DNA from: Cryptomeria japonica | Taxonomy: Eukaryota; Streptophyta; Pinopsida; Cupressales; Cupressaceae | Length of the DNA stretch: 64,000 nt | Direction: 5' to 3' | Assembly: GCF_030272615.1 (NCBI RefSeq) | Contig: NC_081414.1 | Location: 307,073,664-307,137,663, forward strand | In this document: in pieces, positions 12,121 to 22,564 of the stretch | Position numbering within the stretch: the first letter of the stretch is position 1 | Layout: each line of letters begins with the position of its first letter | Position numbers and translations under genes: made by a program | Notes under the pieces: model-generated | What the model saw: the letters and a program-made list of their open reading frames with translations, nothing else | Databases searched by the model: none | What the model was told of the DNA's origin: nothing

Positions 12121-12950
12121 TTGCAAATTACATAGTCAGAAAAAGGGATTTTTAAATCACAGTCAAAGTATGTGAAGGATTTGTTGAAGAAGTTTGGTTT
12201 AGAGGATACAAAGACAGTTGGGACTCCTATGCTGACCGGATGTAAGTTGACTAAGGATGATGATTGCCCTAAATAAAATCAGACTAGATACACATCTATG
12301 ATTGGTGGATTGCTATATTTGACTCAGACTAGACCAAATATCATGAATGTTGTTTGTCTTGTTGCTAGATTTGAAGCTGATACTAAGGAATCTCATGTTG
12401 TATCTATTAAAAGAATCTTTAGATATCTAAAAGGAACTATTGATTTTGGTTTATGGTACCCTAAAGATAATGATTTTACTTTGATTTATTTTACTGGTGT
12501 TGATTGGGCAGGAGATGTTGATGACCAGAAGAGTACTAGTGGTGGTGCATTTTTATTGGAAAAAAGGTTGGTTTCTTGGTTGACTAATAAGAAAAAATCA
12601 CTTTTTTATCTATTGCAGAGGCAAAACATATTGCTACTACTAACAATTGTACTCAGGTTATGTGGATGAAGCAGATGTTGAAAGATATCAGAGTTTGTAG
12701 GATGATCCTATTGATATTTATTGTGACAATTCAAGTGCAATTAACATCTCTAAGAATCCAGTGTTGCATTCAAAGAATAAGCATATATCTATCAAGTTTC
12801 ACTTTTTGAGAGATGAGGTAAATGAGAAGGAAGTCAGATTGGAAAATGTGCTATAAAGGAATAGATTGCAGACATTTTTACGAAGCCTCTACCTAAAGAT
12901 ACTTTTGAGTATCTCAAAGAGAAGCTAGGGGTGATTGTCCCTCCTGATTA
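12121..12950 (+). pseudogene. Copia RNase H (A)
   Basis: Reads MIGGLLYLTQTRPNIMNVVC, RYLKGTIDFGLWYPK, DWAGDVDDQKSTSGGAF, and in shifted frames TNNCTQVMWMKQMLKD, then IYCDNSSAINISKNPVLHSK and FTKPLPKDTFEYLKEKLGV. The final codons match the end of Pol in elements B and C. Internal stops and frameshifts near 12600 and 12850 inactivate it. Confidence 0.88.
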
Positions 12951-13260
12951 GAGCTAAGGTGCATTGGTATGCATCAATTTGGTGCACTTCACAGTCATAT
13001 CTTGTGATCCAGATTGATGAATGGAGGTTGCTACTTAGGGGGGGTAGTTAGTGAGTCATTTTTTGAGGTTTTGCGGTGCAAATATGTGTCTTTGTCATTG
13101 ATGTCAAAGGGGGAGAGATTCAGGTGAAAAATTGTGCGGTGATCTAAGGGTGAGAGAGTTATTTATATAGTGGGAGAGTATAATTTGAGAGAGCTGTTGA
13201 TTTCTTTGTCATTGATTATTTTTCATGTCATATGTTGTCGTCAATGCCAAAGGATGATAT
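12951..13260 (+). promoter_or_regulatory. 3' leader of copia A with repeated purine tracts
   Basis: Noncoding. It holds several polypurine-like tracts (AGGGGGGGGTAG near 13037, AAAGGGGGAGAGA near 13107, further GGGAGAG runs near 13150-13170). The last, AAAGGATGATAT at 13249-13260, is a decayed version of the AAAGGGGGAGAT tract that precedes the 3' LTR in B and C. Confidence 0.65.
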
Positions 13261-14693
13261 TTTTGGATGTTTGGGAGTATGCTACAAATATGTGCTTTAG
13301 AGTTATCTGAGAGATGTGTTGTCATTAATTTCAACATATTTCTTTATCTATGACTATGTTGCAGTGAATTCAGTTAGTTAGTTTGTTCAACATGTTGATC
13401 AGAGTTTCTAGATCAAAGGGTTTGTAGAGGATTGTGTATAGATGATTCAGTGCAATTTTTAGAGGTATGTATGAAGGTTTGAGTGAGCTATGGATATTTG
13501 TATTATGGTTGGTTTTTATATTATTCAGTGATGTTAGAGTGCCAGTAATTTGATCTGCATTGCTTTGCATTGCAATATCTTGATCTATGGATTTGGAGGA
13601 ATGTTTGGGACGTTGATGTGTTTCTTCAATTGAAGTGGTTCATGGTTTAGAGCTCCCAAGTGATTTTTCCAAGTTGACAGTCATCACACTTAGTGTTCTT
13701 GAAGATTGATATAATGATGAGATGATTCTAGTAATTTGAGTTGTTGTAGATGTTGCAGTGGTAATTCATGATTCTTTTGGATGTTTCTAGATCATGTGCC
13801 TTTTATTTTGGTGGTCTAGATTGATCGTTGTGCATGTAATTTATGATTTTCTTTGATGTGTTGGTTTTCTTCATTTTTTTGGCCGACTAGATGCGTGTAG
13901 TGTGTTGTGGATATTTGATGCATAATTCTTGGATTTGTTTCACATTCATGGCGTGTGATATGGGTCTGTGTTATGTCTTATCCAACATTGATTGGTTCGC
14001 ATGTGATATTGTAGTGTGCATTATTATATTTTTGAAATTAGGTTGTGAGTGTTGAGTTGACCTTGTTAATCTTGCCAAGGTTAATTTCATGTATAAATAA
14101 GTATAATATCTTTGTAATTGTGTATGTGTATGGATGAGAATCAGTAGTGTATGAGTGAATAATGTATACATCTTTAGAAAACAAAGAAGAAGAGTGAGAA
14201 GAAGTTGTTATGTTCTTAACCAAAACTATAACCAGGCATTAGGAGATGTTATTCTACCAAATCATGATCTTCTAGATTTGATTCGAATGTGTTTGTAAGA
14301 TAGTGTGTCTTCCCTGGGTTGTATCTCTTTCTTGTTTTTGAGCAGTGAGCTCTAGGAAGTGTGCCTAAATGCATGTGCATTCCCCATTGTAATATTTCAT
14401 ATATTTCTAACATAGTATCAGTGTACCTGAATGCATGTGCATTCCCCATTGTAATATTTCATATATAACAGAGTATCATCATATTGTGGGTAGGTTCCCA
14501 CCATGGTTTTTCTCTTGATGGGGTTTTCCATGTCAAAAATCTTGGTGTTATGTGTGTTCTTGATGTGTTGTTGATTTGTGTTTTCACGCTTAATAATCAG
14601 ATCTGAGAATAAGTTTAATTTAATAGATTTTGTGAGACAACCGATTCACCCCCCCCCCCTCTTAGTTGTGCGCTTGGAATTAGAGTTATTTCA
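13261..14693 (+). repeat. 3' LTR of copia A
   Basis: The start is set by alignment with B and C: the purine tract is followed by TTTTGG where they have TGTTGG, so the TG has mutated. The end is near the CA at 14692-14693, after the C-tract hairpin (14638-14669) and the GTGGG/CCCAC hairpin (14486-14501). About 1.43 kb. It contains a 62-bp tandem duplication. The end is uncertain by a few bases because no second LTR is in view. Confidence 0.7.
14359..14478 (+). repeat. 62-bp tandem duplication in LTR of A
   Basis: Two copies, starting at 14359 and 14421, each with ATGCATGTGCATTCCCCATT and AATATTTCATATA. They differ at only a few bases. B, C and H have one copy of the matching segment, so this is a local duplication in A. 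Confidence 0.8.
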
Positions 14694-14696
14694 TCA

Positions 14697-15258
14697 AATC
14701 ATCCATAAAATACTTATCTATGTCTCTTGCTTCTTCTATGGCTAATATTTGAGAATTAAATTGGTTTGGCAAAGATCTTAAAACCTTCTTTACAACAACA
14801 TTGTCTTCCATCTCTTCTCCAAGTCCATGAATGATATTTATTATTTCATCAATTCTAAGAAGATAATCTGAAATATTCTCTTCTTCACTAATTTTTAAAT
14901 CCTCAAACTTTCCTCTAACGGTTTGGATCTTGGCTTGCTTTACCCTATAATTTCCATAATAAATATTGTTTAATTTGTCCCATACTTATTTGGAGGATTT
15001 GCAATGCATAACTTTGACAAAAACATCTTTTGATAATCCATAGAGGATGCCATGCTTTGCTCTTGAACCAGTTTCATACTATATTTTACCATCAATATCA
15101 ATAGGGATAGTGTTAGGAGCACTATAACCATTTACAACTGAACACCAAACATATTCTCCTAGGAAGACCAAATAGGTTTGCATTCTCACTTTCCAAAAGG
15201 CATAATCATTTCCATCAAACAAAGGGGATTTAGCAACTGAATACCCTTCTTGTGCCAT
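14697..15258 (-). pseudogene. gag: Copia gag of older element E, truncated
   Basis: Read on the minus strand from ATG at 15258. It begins MAQEGYSVAKSPLFDGNDYA, then FWKVRMQTYL, SRAKHGILYGLSKDVF, VWDKLNNIYYG, FEDLKISEEENISDYLLRID and VLRSLPNQFNSQILAIEEA. This is the copia gag fold with its DGNDYAFWK start and SLP motif. One frame holds about 187 codons with two stops (TAG, TAA). It is cut off at 14697 by the right end of copia A, so A most likely inserted here. It differs clearly from the gag of B, C and H. Confidence 0.88.
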
Positions 15259-15320
15259 GACTACTAGTATTCCACTAATAAGACCAACCTTGGGCTATTA
15301 AACCTCTACAAGGAACCTAT

Positions 15321-15332
15321 GCTCTTATTCCA
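15321..15332 (-). promoter_or_regulatory. Decayed primer binding site of element E
   Basis: The minus strand reads TGGAATAAGAGC, 10 of 12 matches to the initiator-Met tRNA primer site TGGTATCAGAGC. It lies between the gag ATG and the LTR, as expected. Confidence 0.6.
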
Positions 15333-15337
15333 CTTAT

Positions 15338-16134
15338 TGGAATACTAGGATCATTGAGAGGGGAGGGGTAAATCAGTGATCAATATATAAACAAGAATAC
15401 TCTTAAGCAATAAAAACTTTAACACAAAGATATTAACATTTGCATAAAATCAGTAGGATAACATCAACAACATTGGATAATACAACCAAGAGATTCAAGA
15501 CATAAATTTAACACCATGACACCAGTATTTGAGTGGAAAACCCCTAAAGGCTGAGAAAACACTATGAAAAAAGTATTATATTAGGCCTCATTGGCAAAAT
15601 TCACTGATTACAAATTAGGAGCACCAACTCCAAACCTCACTAGCTAAATTCAAGACACTTATCCTAGGAGCACTAACTCCAAAGTTAAGAAGCACCCACT
15701 CCTTACCACTCCTTACATATTTATAAAATGCACATCTCAGAGGATTACATTATTTCCATACAAAACATCTGATAGACTACAATTCTTCAACTTATTTACA
15801 TTCAAATCTGTCTTAGAAATCTGGCCTCTATTTTGCAACTTTTCATAATGACAAAATGCCCTTCAAGAATGCTTTACAATCACCATTTTGTTACAAAGTC
15901 TTTACCTTTGTTACAAGCTCTGTAATCAATCAAAAATATGTCAAAGTATACAATATCATCAAACCCTTACTGATGTTATGATTCCCTCACTCATTGCATC
16001 AAATAATGAAATCAATTAGAAGTAATATTGACAATAATAACTTATGCAAATTACTTCACTTCTAGTCATATTCATTGATTAAACATCTTCTAATCCTCTT
16101 TTAATTGCTCTAAGTTTCATCATCAATGTCTACA
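15338..16134 (-). repeat. 5' LTR of minus-strand copia E (approximate)
   Basis: Placed by position beyond the primer site and by shared LTR features on the minus strand: a C-tract hairpin at 15352-15377, a decayed form of the TTTTCC/GGGTTTTCC block near 15535-15565, and a start resembling TGTAGACATTGATG near 16134. About 0.8 kb. No partner LTR is available to confirm the ends. Confidence 0.5.
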
Positions 16135-17332
16135 ATAGTATTTTAGAAATCACTTTCTATTTCACTTGAAAAATTTCATTATTATGTTCCTTAGATCATG
16201 TTGTATTTCTTCGCATACTACACTTACGTTTTTGTTTTTTTTTTAAATCTCTTCACCTCTTTTTCAACATTCTTACACCCAAATATAAACACTACATCAA
16301 ATCATTTTTTGAATTACCAAAAAAGAAAAAGTTATAGAATTGTCGATTTTGAAGAAGAGAATAGTAACAAAAAAAATTATTTTAAAACCTATGCACCATA
16401 AGTATTGAGTATTCGACTTTAACAATAGCTCTTAAGTGTCTTTTGATAATGAATGATTGGCACTTGTTAAGGCATAAATCTTTCATTACAATCTATGACA
16501 TTTATCTCTTTGTTGCCAATCTTTGTTCCTCCTATAGCCCAAGCTACAGGAGATCAAAACTTCATCATATCGATATAAAACAATCAGTTATAAATTATGT
16601 TAAGAAATATGATAATCATCCACTTATAGTTATCAACTCAACTTGTAATCCAGATCAAAAGTGATTTTAGATTCAAGTTTCTACCATGATAAGAGCATAA
16701 CATAACACTATTATTGTAGATTTGAAACAACATTCATAAACTAGTTTGCATGCTTGTGTGCTTTACAAATGATTGATCATTGATATTGTTAGAAGGTGAT
16801 AACCATAATCCACTTTACTATTTCAAACACAATCACAAATTACACCATGAGATCATATAATCAAGCTATCATAATTGATCAAAACAATCAAAATGAACCA
16901 AAATGATGTGCTATCAACATGTTGACGCAACCATAACCTGGAGGATCCTCACAGCAAGATTAACACAATGGAATCACAAACATAAAACATAGAAAATGCA
17001 ATCAGAGACATCCACATCATCATATATTCATCAAATAACATTTGGTTACATGCAAGCTCACATGCCCAGTTATAAACTACATTCCAGAATACAACTCATC
17101 CAGATCTCCAAGAGCTATCCAAATTACAAATTATGAATCAAGATCATCATACTACTTTGATCTATCCCAAAGGATCACATACAACAATATATATACAATC
17201 TAGAACACATCTGAGTCAGCCAAAAAAGATCACATTCTCCAAAGCAAGAAAATGAAACGTGTAAAATAGGTCGGCCTCAAAATGCAAAGATCTCCTCTGC
17301 CAAGAATGCAAATGAAGTGTGAACCACCAAGA
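16135..17332. other. Unassigned AT-rich DNA left of copia B
   Basis: No protein motif or LTR pair recognised. Short open frames at 16198-16401 and 16443-16664 have no recognisable domain. Bases 17030-17332 and the DNA right of B (22565 onward) form one continuous stretch that B interrupted. It has an A-rich, repeat-like texture, possibly part of an old LTR. Confidence 0.4.
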
Positions 17333-18411
17333 TGTTGGTATTATGGATATGTTGCATTGGTTTTGTCATTGATGACAACACTTATCAATACTTATCCTTC
17401 TGGAGATCTTTGGTTATGTTCATCGGCAAGACTTAGTGACTTATGCACAGTCACCAATATCTGGTTCACCGGTAGGCTATATTGTTCACCGGCACTAAGG
17501 ATGACTTGTTATCATCTGGAGATCACTTGGTTATGTTGAACACATGGTTTGGACACTTGGTTTTGATTATTTGGTTATTGGTCTACTCGAGTTGACATAT
17601 TTGTTGTTTACCGGCAAATGGGTCTAGGTTATGGACTGGCAAACGTTATCTATTCCTGATCAACACGGCACGTTATGGAGATGGTTTAATCAATTGATAT
17701 TATTGTTGAACCGACATGATGCATCACATCTTGACTTACTTGTAATAGATTTTATTATATTATTCTTAGTAAGCCAACCTACACATTTGGTCTTAGGTTT
17801 TGGTATATATGTAAGATCTCAATTGTGAGATTGATATAGGATAGAAGATGAGATAAGGCATTATAAGGTTGTGATATTCGGTATATGTGAACATAAGAAG
17901 AGCTACTCACGCATACATCATTTCAATATTCAAGGAAGGTTTGAAGGAGACAATCAGAGCTTAACCGGTACTGAATCCAGCATTGGAGATGCTACTTTGA
18001 GCAGTAAATTATCATTGGATTTAATCATCCAATTGTAGTTAGTGTGACTCTCATTTTGTGATTGAGTAGTGAACTCTAGGCAACTGGCCTATCTGCATGT
18101 GCAGACCCCATTTGTATACACATACTATCTACAGTAGTATCATTTGATTGTGGGTAAGGTTTCCCACCATGGTTTTTCCCCTTACAGGGTTTCCACATAC
18201 AAATCTTTGTGTTATGTGTTGTGCATATTGTTTCTCTTTCTCTTTTATGCATTAAGTTTCACCAGGACTATTATTAACTTTTAATCTGTTTATCGGCATT
18301 AAGTTTGTTTTACTAGTATTAAGTATCAAGTTTGGTTAAATTATATTTGGGTTGAAATTAATAGACAACTGATTCACCCCCCCCCATCTCAGTTGCCTCT
18401 GAGTCCTAACA
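17333..18411 (+). repeat. 5' LTR of copia B
   Basis: Runs from TGTTGGTATT after the CAAGA duplication to CCTAACA before the primer site. It contains a GTGGG/CCCAC hairpin at 18150-18167 and a C-tract hairpin CAACTGA/TCAGTTG at 18366-18395. It matches 21481-22559 over its full length. Confidence 0.95.
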
Positions 18412-18413
18412 AT

Positions 18414-18425
18414 TGGTATCAGAGC
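18414..18425 (+). promoter_or_regulatory. Primer binding site of copia B
   Basis: TGGTATCAGAGC two bases after the LTR, complementary to the 3' end of initiator Met tRNA as in most plant copia elements. Confidence 0.92.
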
Positions 18426-18468
18426 CTAGTCCTCTTTTTGCAGAAGTTTAACAACTTGAGGAGATTCT

Positions 18469-19566
18469 ATGGCAACTAACTATTTTAGGAAGGACAGTCT
18501 GAAACTTGATGGAACTAACTGTGGTAACTGTGGTATATGGAAGATCGGAATGGAGACTCATCTGAATTGCATTGGAAGAGACATATGGGATGTTACATAG
18601 AACGGTTATGTTGGTCCTACACCGAATCAACCTAATCCACCTACATTGGGTAAGGATCAAGAGAATGGTTGCAAAGCAAGAAAAGCACTTTTGAGCGCCT
18701 TGTCAGATCAGAAAATCATGGGATTATCAGACCGATCTACTGCTAAAGCTATTTGGGATAAATTAAAGACATTGAATGAAGGAGATACCACTATCAAAAT
18801 TGCAAAACTGGAATGCTTCTGGGTCAGGTATGAAAATTTGAAAATGGAAGAAGATGAAAGAATTTTTGTTTTTATGGAAAGAGTTAATGAAATTGTTTTG
18901 GGAATACAATGTTGTGGAGGTTCCTTAAGTGAAGATGAAATTGTTTCTAAAGTTTTAAGAGCATTTCCACCGGCATGCAAAATGAAAGTAACTGCTATTA
19001 ATGAGTTAAGAACCATGCCTAATACATCGGTGTCTAGAGATACCTTGGTTGGAAAACTTTCAGCATTTGAGCTTGAGGAATTTGGTCATGTTGCTACAAC
19101 TAAGATAGATTTATATTTCAAAGCATCATCATCTGCATCATCTTCATCATCAGTTGATAAATCTGATTGGAAAGCACTTTATGCAAGAGAGCTTGAAGAC
19201 ATCAAGAGGGGAAATGAATAACTTGAAGAGCTTGAAGCACTATTTGCAAGGAAAATGTCTAAAGGTCCTATTGGAAGTAAGTATGAAGGTAAAGCACCTT
19301 TTAAATGTTTTAACTGTAATAAAATTGGTCATATGGCATCTAGATGTCCGAATAGACATGCAAGGTTAAGAGAGGAAGCTAAAAGAATATACAAGCCTAA
19401 CCCTAAATATCAGAGATACCGATTCAAGAAAAATAGAGACAAATCTTGTTACTATGTTGATGAAGGAGTTACTGATGATTTTGATGAAGAACCAGGAGAC
19501 AATGGATGGGCTTTTGTTGCAATAATAGAAGATCAACCAGCACCTATTGTTCCACCGGTAGAGTAG
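18469..19566 (+). pseudogene. gag: Copia gag of B
   Basis: Capsid/nucleocapsid protein. ATG at 18469 starts MATNYFRKDSLKLDGTN. The gag core includes IWKIGMETHLNCIG, KAIWDKLKTLNEGD, MEEDERIFVFMERVNEIV and LSAFELEEFGHV. A Ser-rich linker leads to the zinc knuckle CFNCNKIGHMASRC (CX2CX4HX4C, about 19309-19350), then a basic KYQRYRFKKNRDKSC stretch. In-frame TAG at 18598 and stops at about 19219 and 19564 break it. The whole 18469-20667 stretch stays in one frame, so damage is mostly point mutation. Confidence 0.9.
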
Positions 19567-19905
19567 GCCCTGGTGGCTAAAATTGAAGAAAATGATGAAT
19601 TGATTATAGATTCTGAATGTTCACATCATATGACTGGTGATAAAAGTAAATTCTTATCTTTTTAGGAATACAATGGAGGTCTAGTAAGATTTGGAGATGA
19701 AAATGATTGTTTGATTAGAGGAAAAGGCACTATATATTTTGATGGTAAGCACAATACTGACAATGTCTATTATGTTGAAGGGTTGAAGCACAATCTTTTG
19801 AGTGTTGGTCAATTAGTTGAAAAAGGATTTCAGTTACAATTCAAGAATGGTAAATGCAAAATCATGAATAGAACTGGTTTGGAAATTGCAACCGGTAATT
19901 AGACT
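19567..19905 (+). pseudogene. Copia protease of B
   Basis: Aspartic protease region: LIIDSECSHHMTGDKSKF, GGLVRFGDENDCLIRGKGTI, NVYYVEGLKHNLLSVGQL and CKIMNRTGLEIATGN. The active site reads DSE where copia usually has D-S/T-G, so the catalytic glycine is lost. TAG stops occur at about 19663 and 19900. Confidence 0.88.
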
Positions 19906-20825
19906 AGAGGTAATATCTTTCATTTGAATAACATTGAAAAGACATGCTTGATTGCACACATTGATGAAAGTTTGTTATGGCACAAAAGACTCTGTCATGT
20001 AAATTTTGATTGCATTGTGAAGATTAGTTCATCTAAGGTAGTAAGGGATTTACCTAAGATTATAAAACCTCATAATCCAGTATGTAAGGAATTTCAAATG
20101 GGAAAGAAAGTTAGAACAAATTTTAAGAGTATTTCTGAGAAAACCAATGATGTTCTTGATTTAATTCATACTGACTTATGTGGTCCAGCAAGAACAAGAA
20201 GTCTACAGGGAGATAGATACTTTATGCTAATCATTGATGATTATTCTAGAATGTGTTGGGTCACTTTTCTCAGGGAGAAATCAGAAGCTTTTGGGAAATT
20301 AAAATTATTCAAAGAACTTGTAGAGAATGAGAATGAAACCAGCAAGAAAATCAAATGTTTAAGATCAAATCAAGGAGGTGAATTTACATCTAAGGAGTTC
20401 AATACATTTTGTGAAGTGAATGGAATAAGAAGACAACTATCAACACCCCGGACACCTCAACAAAATGGAGTTGTGGAAAGGAAGAATAGAACTATTCTGG
20501 ATGCTGCTAGAACTATGATATCAGAAGAAAATCTACCTCATGTGTATTGGAGAGAAGCAGTGAATACAGCGGTTTACACTTTCAATAGAGTTCACATCAA
20601 AGGTGAAACCGGTAAGACACCCTATGAACTATGGTTTGGTAATATTCCTACTCTTAGGTACTTCTGAATATTTGGAAGCAAATGTTACATTAGGAGAGAT
20701 GAGTATATTGGTAAATTTGATCCTAGAAGTGATGAAGGAATATTTCTTGGGTATTCATCTAAAAGCAAAGCATATAGATGTTTTAATAAAAGATTGCAGA
20801 AAATCATTGAGAGTGCAAATGTTGA
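19906..20825 (+). pseudogene. Copia integrase of B, catalytic Asp changed
   Basis: Zinc region: LLWHKRLCHVNFDCIVKI, VCKEFQMGK (first Cys of the C-X2-C pair kept, second changed to Phe). Core: LDLIHTDLCGPARTRS (first Asp), FMLIIDDYSRMCWVTFLREK, IKCLRSNQGGEF where relatives read S-D-x-G-G-E-F, so the second catalytic Asp is Asn, then RTPQQNGVVERKN with the Glu. A TGA lies at 20665-20667. The frame continues to ESANV at about 20820, where a deletion joins it to RNase H. Confidence 0.9.
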
Positions 20826-20835
20826 AGGATATAAA
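20815..20835 (+). other. Pol deletion junction in copia B
   Basis: The integrase linker text (IIESANV) passes directly into the RNase H end (LKDIKVKCKEP). In element C these two segments are about 1.55 kb apart and both contain an AAATGT/AATGTTG-like string, so the deletion probably used short homology. All of RT and most of RNase H are gone and the frame shifts by one. Confidence 0.85.
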
Positions 20836-21067
20836 GGTAAAATGCAAAGAACCTATAATCATCTATTGTGATAATTCAGTAGCAATTGATATATCTAAGA
20901 ATCTGGTATTTCACTCTAAAACTAAACATGTTTCTATCAAATACAATTTTCAAAAAGAAAATGTAGAAGCAAAAGAAGTAAGATTGGTTTATGTGAATAC
21001 TAAAGAGCAGATTGAAAACATCTTTACTAAGCCTTTGCCTAAGGAAACTTTTGAATATCTCAGATAG
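20826..21067 (+). pseudogene. Copia RNase H C-terminus of B
   Basis: Only the end of RNase H remains: IIIYCDNSVAIDISKN, VFHSKTKHVSIKYNF, VRLVYVNTKEQIENIFTKPL and KETFEYLR before a TAG. The upstream catalytic part is deleted. The reading frame differs from gag-integrase by the junction shift. Confidence 0.88.
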
Positions 21068-21480
21068 CGGCTTGGGGTCATACCCTCACTGGTAGAGACT
21101 TAGACAGTTGATGTTTGGCATCAAACTGACATAATTTACAGAGAAACCTTTTTCCAGCTTTGATGGAGGAGAGCTACTTATCAAGGGGAGTCATTAGATA
21201 AGTTGGTATTTGTAATTGGTTCTATGAACTGGTTTTACCTACTAGTTGTATTGCTTTGGCATTTGATGTCAAAGGAGGAGAGATATCTATGGAAAAACAC
21301 ATTATCTTTTGGGGAGAGATTATTCATTAGGGGAGAGATTGTTACTCTCTGCATTTGTATTTTGATTTCTGGTATTGATCTATTCTGGAGATTATTGGTT
21401 TTTGGTTTATTGGCATTTCTGCTTTGGCACTTAGATGGTTTTTTCCATCTTGTGTTGTGATCAATGCCAAAGGGGGAGAT
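21068..21480 (+). promoter_or_regulatory. 3' leader of copia B with serial polypurine tracts
   Basis: Purine tracts at 21271-21284 (AAAGGAGGAGAGAT), 21307-21320, 21328-21340 and the LTR-adjacent AAAGGGGGAGAT at 21469-21480. Only the last lies where plus-strand priming must start. No open frame of note. Confidence 0.8.
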
Positions 21481-22559
21481 TGTTGGTATTATGGATATGT
21501 TGCATTGGTTTTGTCATTGATGACAACACTTATCAACACTTATCCTTCTAGAGATCTTTGGTTATGTTCATCAGCAAGACTCAGTGACTTATGCATAGTC
21601 ACTGGTATTTGGTTCACCAACAAGTTATATTGTTCACCCACACTAAGGATGACTTGTTATCATCTAGAGATCACTTGGTTATGTCGAAGACATGGTTTGG
21701 ACACTTGGTTTTGATGATTTGGTTATTGGTCTAATCGGTTTGACATATTTGTTGTTTACCAACAAATTGGTCTAGGTTATGGACTGGCAAGCATTATCTA
21801 TTCCAGATCAGCACGACACATTATGAAGATAGTTTAATCAATTAATATTGTTGTTGAGCTGACATGATGCATCATATCTTGACTACTTGTAATAGATTTT
21901 ATTATATTATTCTTAGTAAGCCGACTTACACATTTGTTCTTAGGTTTTGGTATATATGTAAGATCTCAATTGTGAGATTGATATAGGATAGAAGATGAGA
22001 CAAGGCATTATAAGGTTGTGATATTCGGTATATGTTAATATAAGCAGAGCTACTCATGTAGATATCATTTGAAGATTCAAGGAAGGTTTGAAGGAGACAA
22101 TCAGAGCTTAATCGATACTGAATCCAGCATTGGAGATGCTACTTTGAGCAGTACATTATCATTGGATTGAATCATCCAATTGTAGTCAGTGTGACTCTCA
22201 TTTTGTGATTGAGCAGTGAACTCTAAGTAGCTGGCCTATCTACATGTGCAGACCCCATTTGTATACACATACTATCTGCAGTAGTATCATTTGATTGTGG
22301 GTAAGATTTCCCACCATGGTTTTTCCCCTTATAGGGTTTCCACGTACAAATATTTGTGTTATGTGTTGTGGATATTGTTTCTCTTTCTGTTTCATGCATT
22401 AAGTTTCATCGGGACTATTATTAACTATTAATCTGTTTACCAGCATTAAGTTTGGTTTACCGGTATTAAGTATCAAATTTGGTTAAAGTATATTTGGGTT
22501 GAAATTAATAGACAATTGATTCACCCCCCCCCCCTCTCAGTTTCCTCTAGGTCCTAACA
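21481..22559 (+). repeat. 3' LTR of copia B
   Basis: Begins TGTTGG directly after the polypurine tract, ends CTAACA, and is followed by the CAAGA duplication. Same length (1079 bp) as the 5' LTR. Hairpins at 22297-22314 (GTGGG/CCCAC) and about 22512-22541 (C-tract). Confidence 0.95.
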
Positions 22560-22564
22560 CAAGA

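Larger units (their letters stand above)
10736..14693 (+). mobile_element. Copia element A, 5' part lost to the left
   Basis: Begins inside the integrase gene exactly where the Tat LTR ends, then continues through RT, RNase H, purine tracts and a 3' LTR. The best reading is that the Tat element inserted into A's integrase, so the rest of A should lie left of the window beyond the Tat 5' LTR. A itself ends where minus-strand gag of element E resumes. RT and RNase H carry several stops and frameshifts. Confidence 0.8.
17333..22559 (+). mobile_element. Copia element B, two LTRs, RT deleted
   Basis: Both LTRs are 1079 bp, start TGTTGG and end CTAACA. The 5-bp target duplication CAAGA is perfect at 17328-17332 and 22560-22564. 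The internal part (18412-21480) carries PBS, gag, protease, integrase, a fused end of RNase H, and purine tracts. The middle of pol, including all of RT, is missing, so the copy cannot move itself. LTRs differ by several percent by eye, so the insertion is not recent. Confidence 0.95.

Noticed and set aside
14640-14660. C runs as G-quadruplex or i-motif candidates
   Set aside because: Each site has a single long C run, not four separated runs, so a classic quadruplex pattern is absent. The flanking stem is the better explanation.
17282-17828. Frames repeated at 21424-21714 that looked like a conserved gene
   Set aside because: They are matching frames in the two LTRs of copia B, so their conservation is due to LTR identity.
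18149-18240. Possible conserved upstream ORF starting at CCACCATGG in LTRs
   Set aside because: The ATG has a strong start context in A, B and one LTR of G, but it is GTG in C and H and ATAG in the other G LTR, so an LTR-encoded peptide is not conserved.
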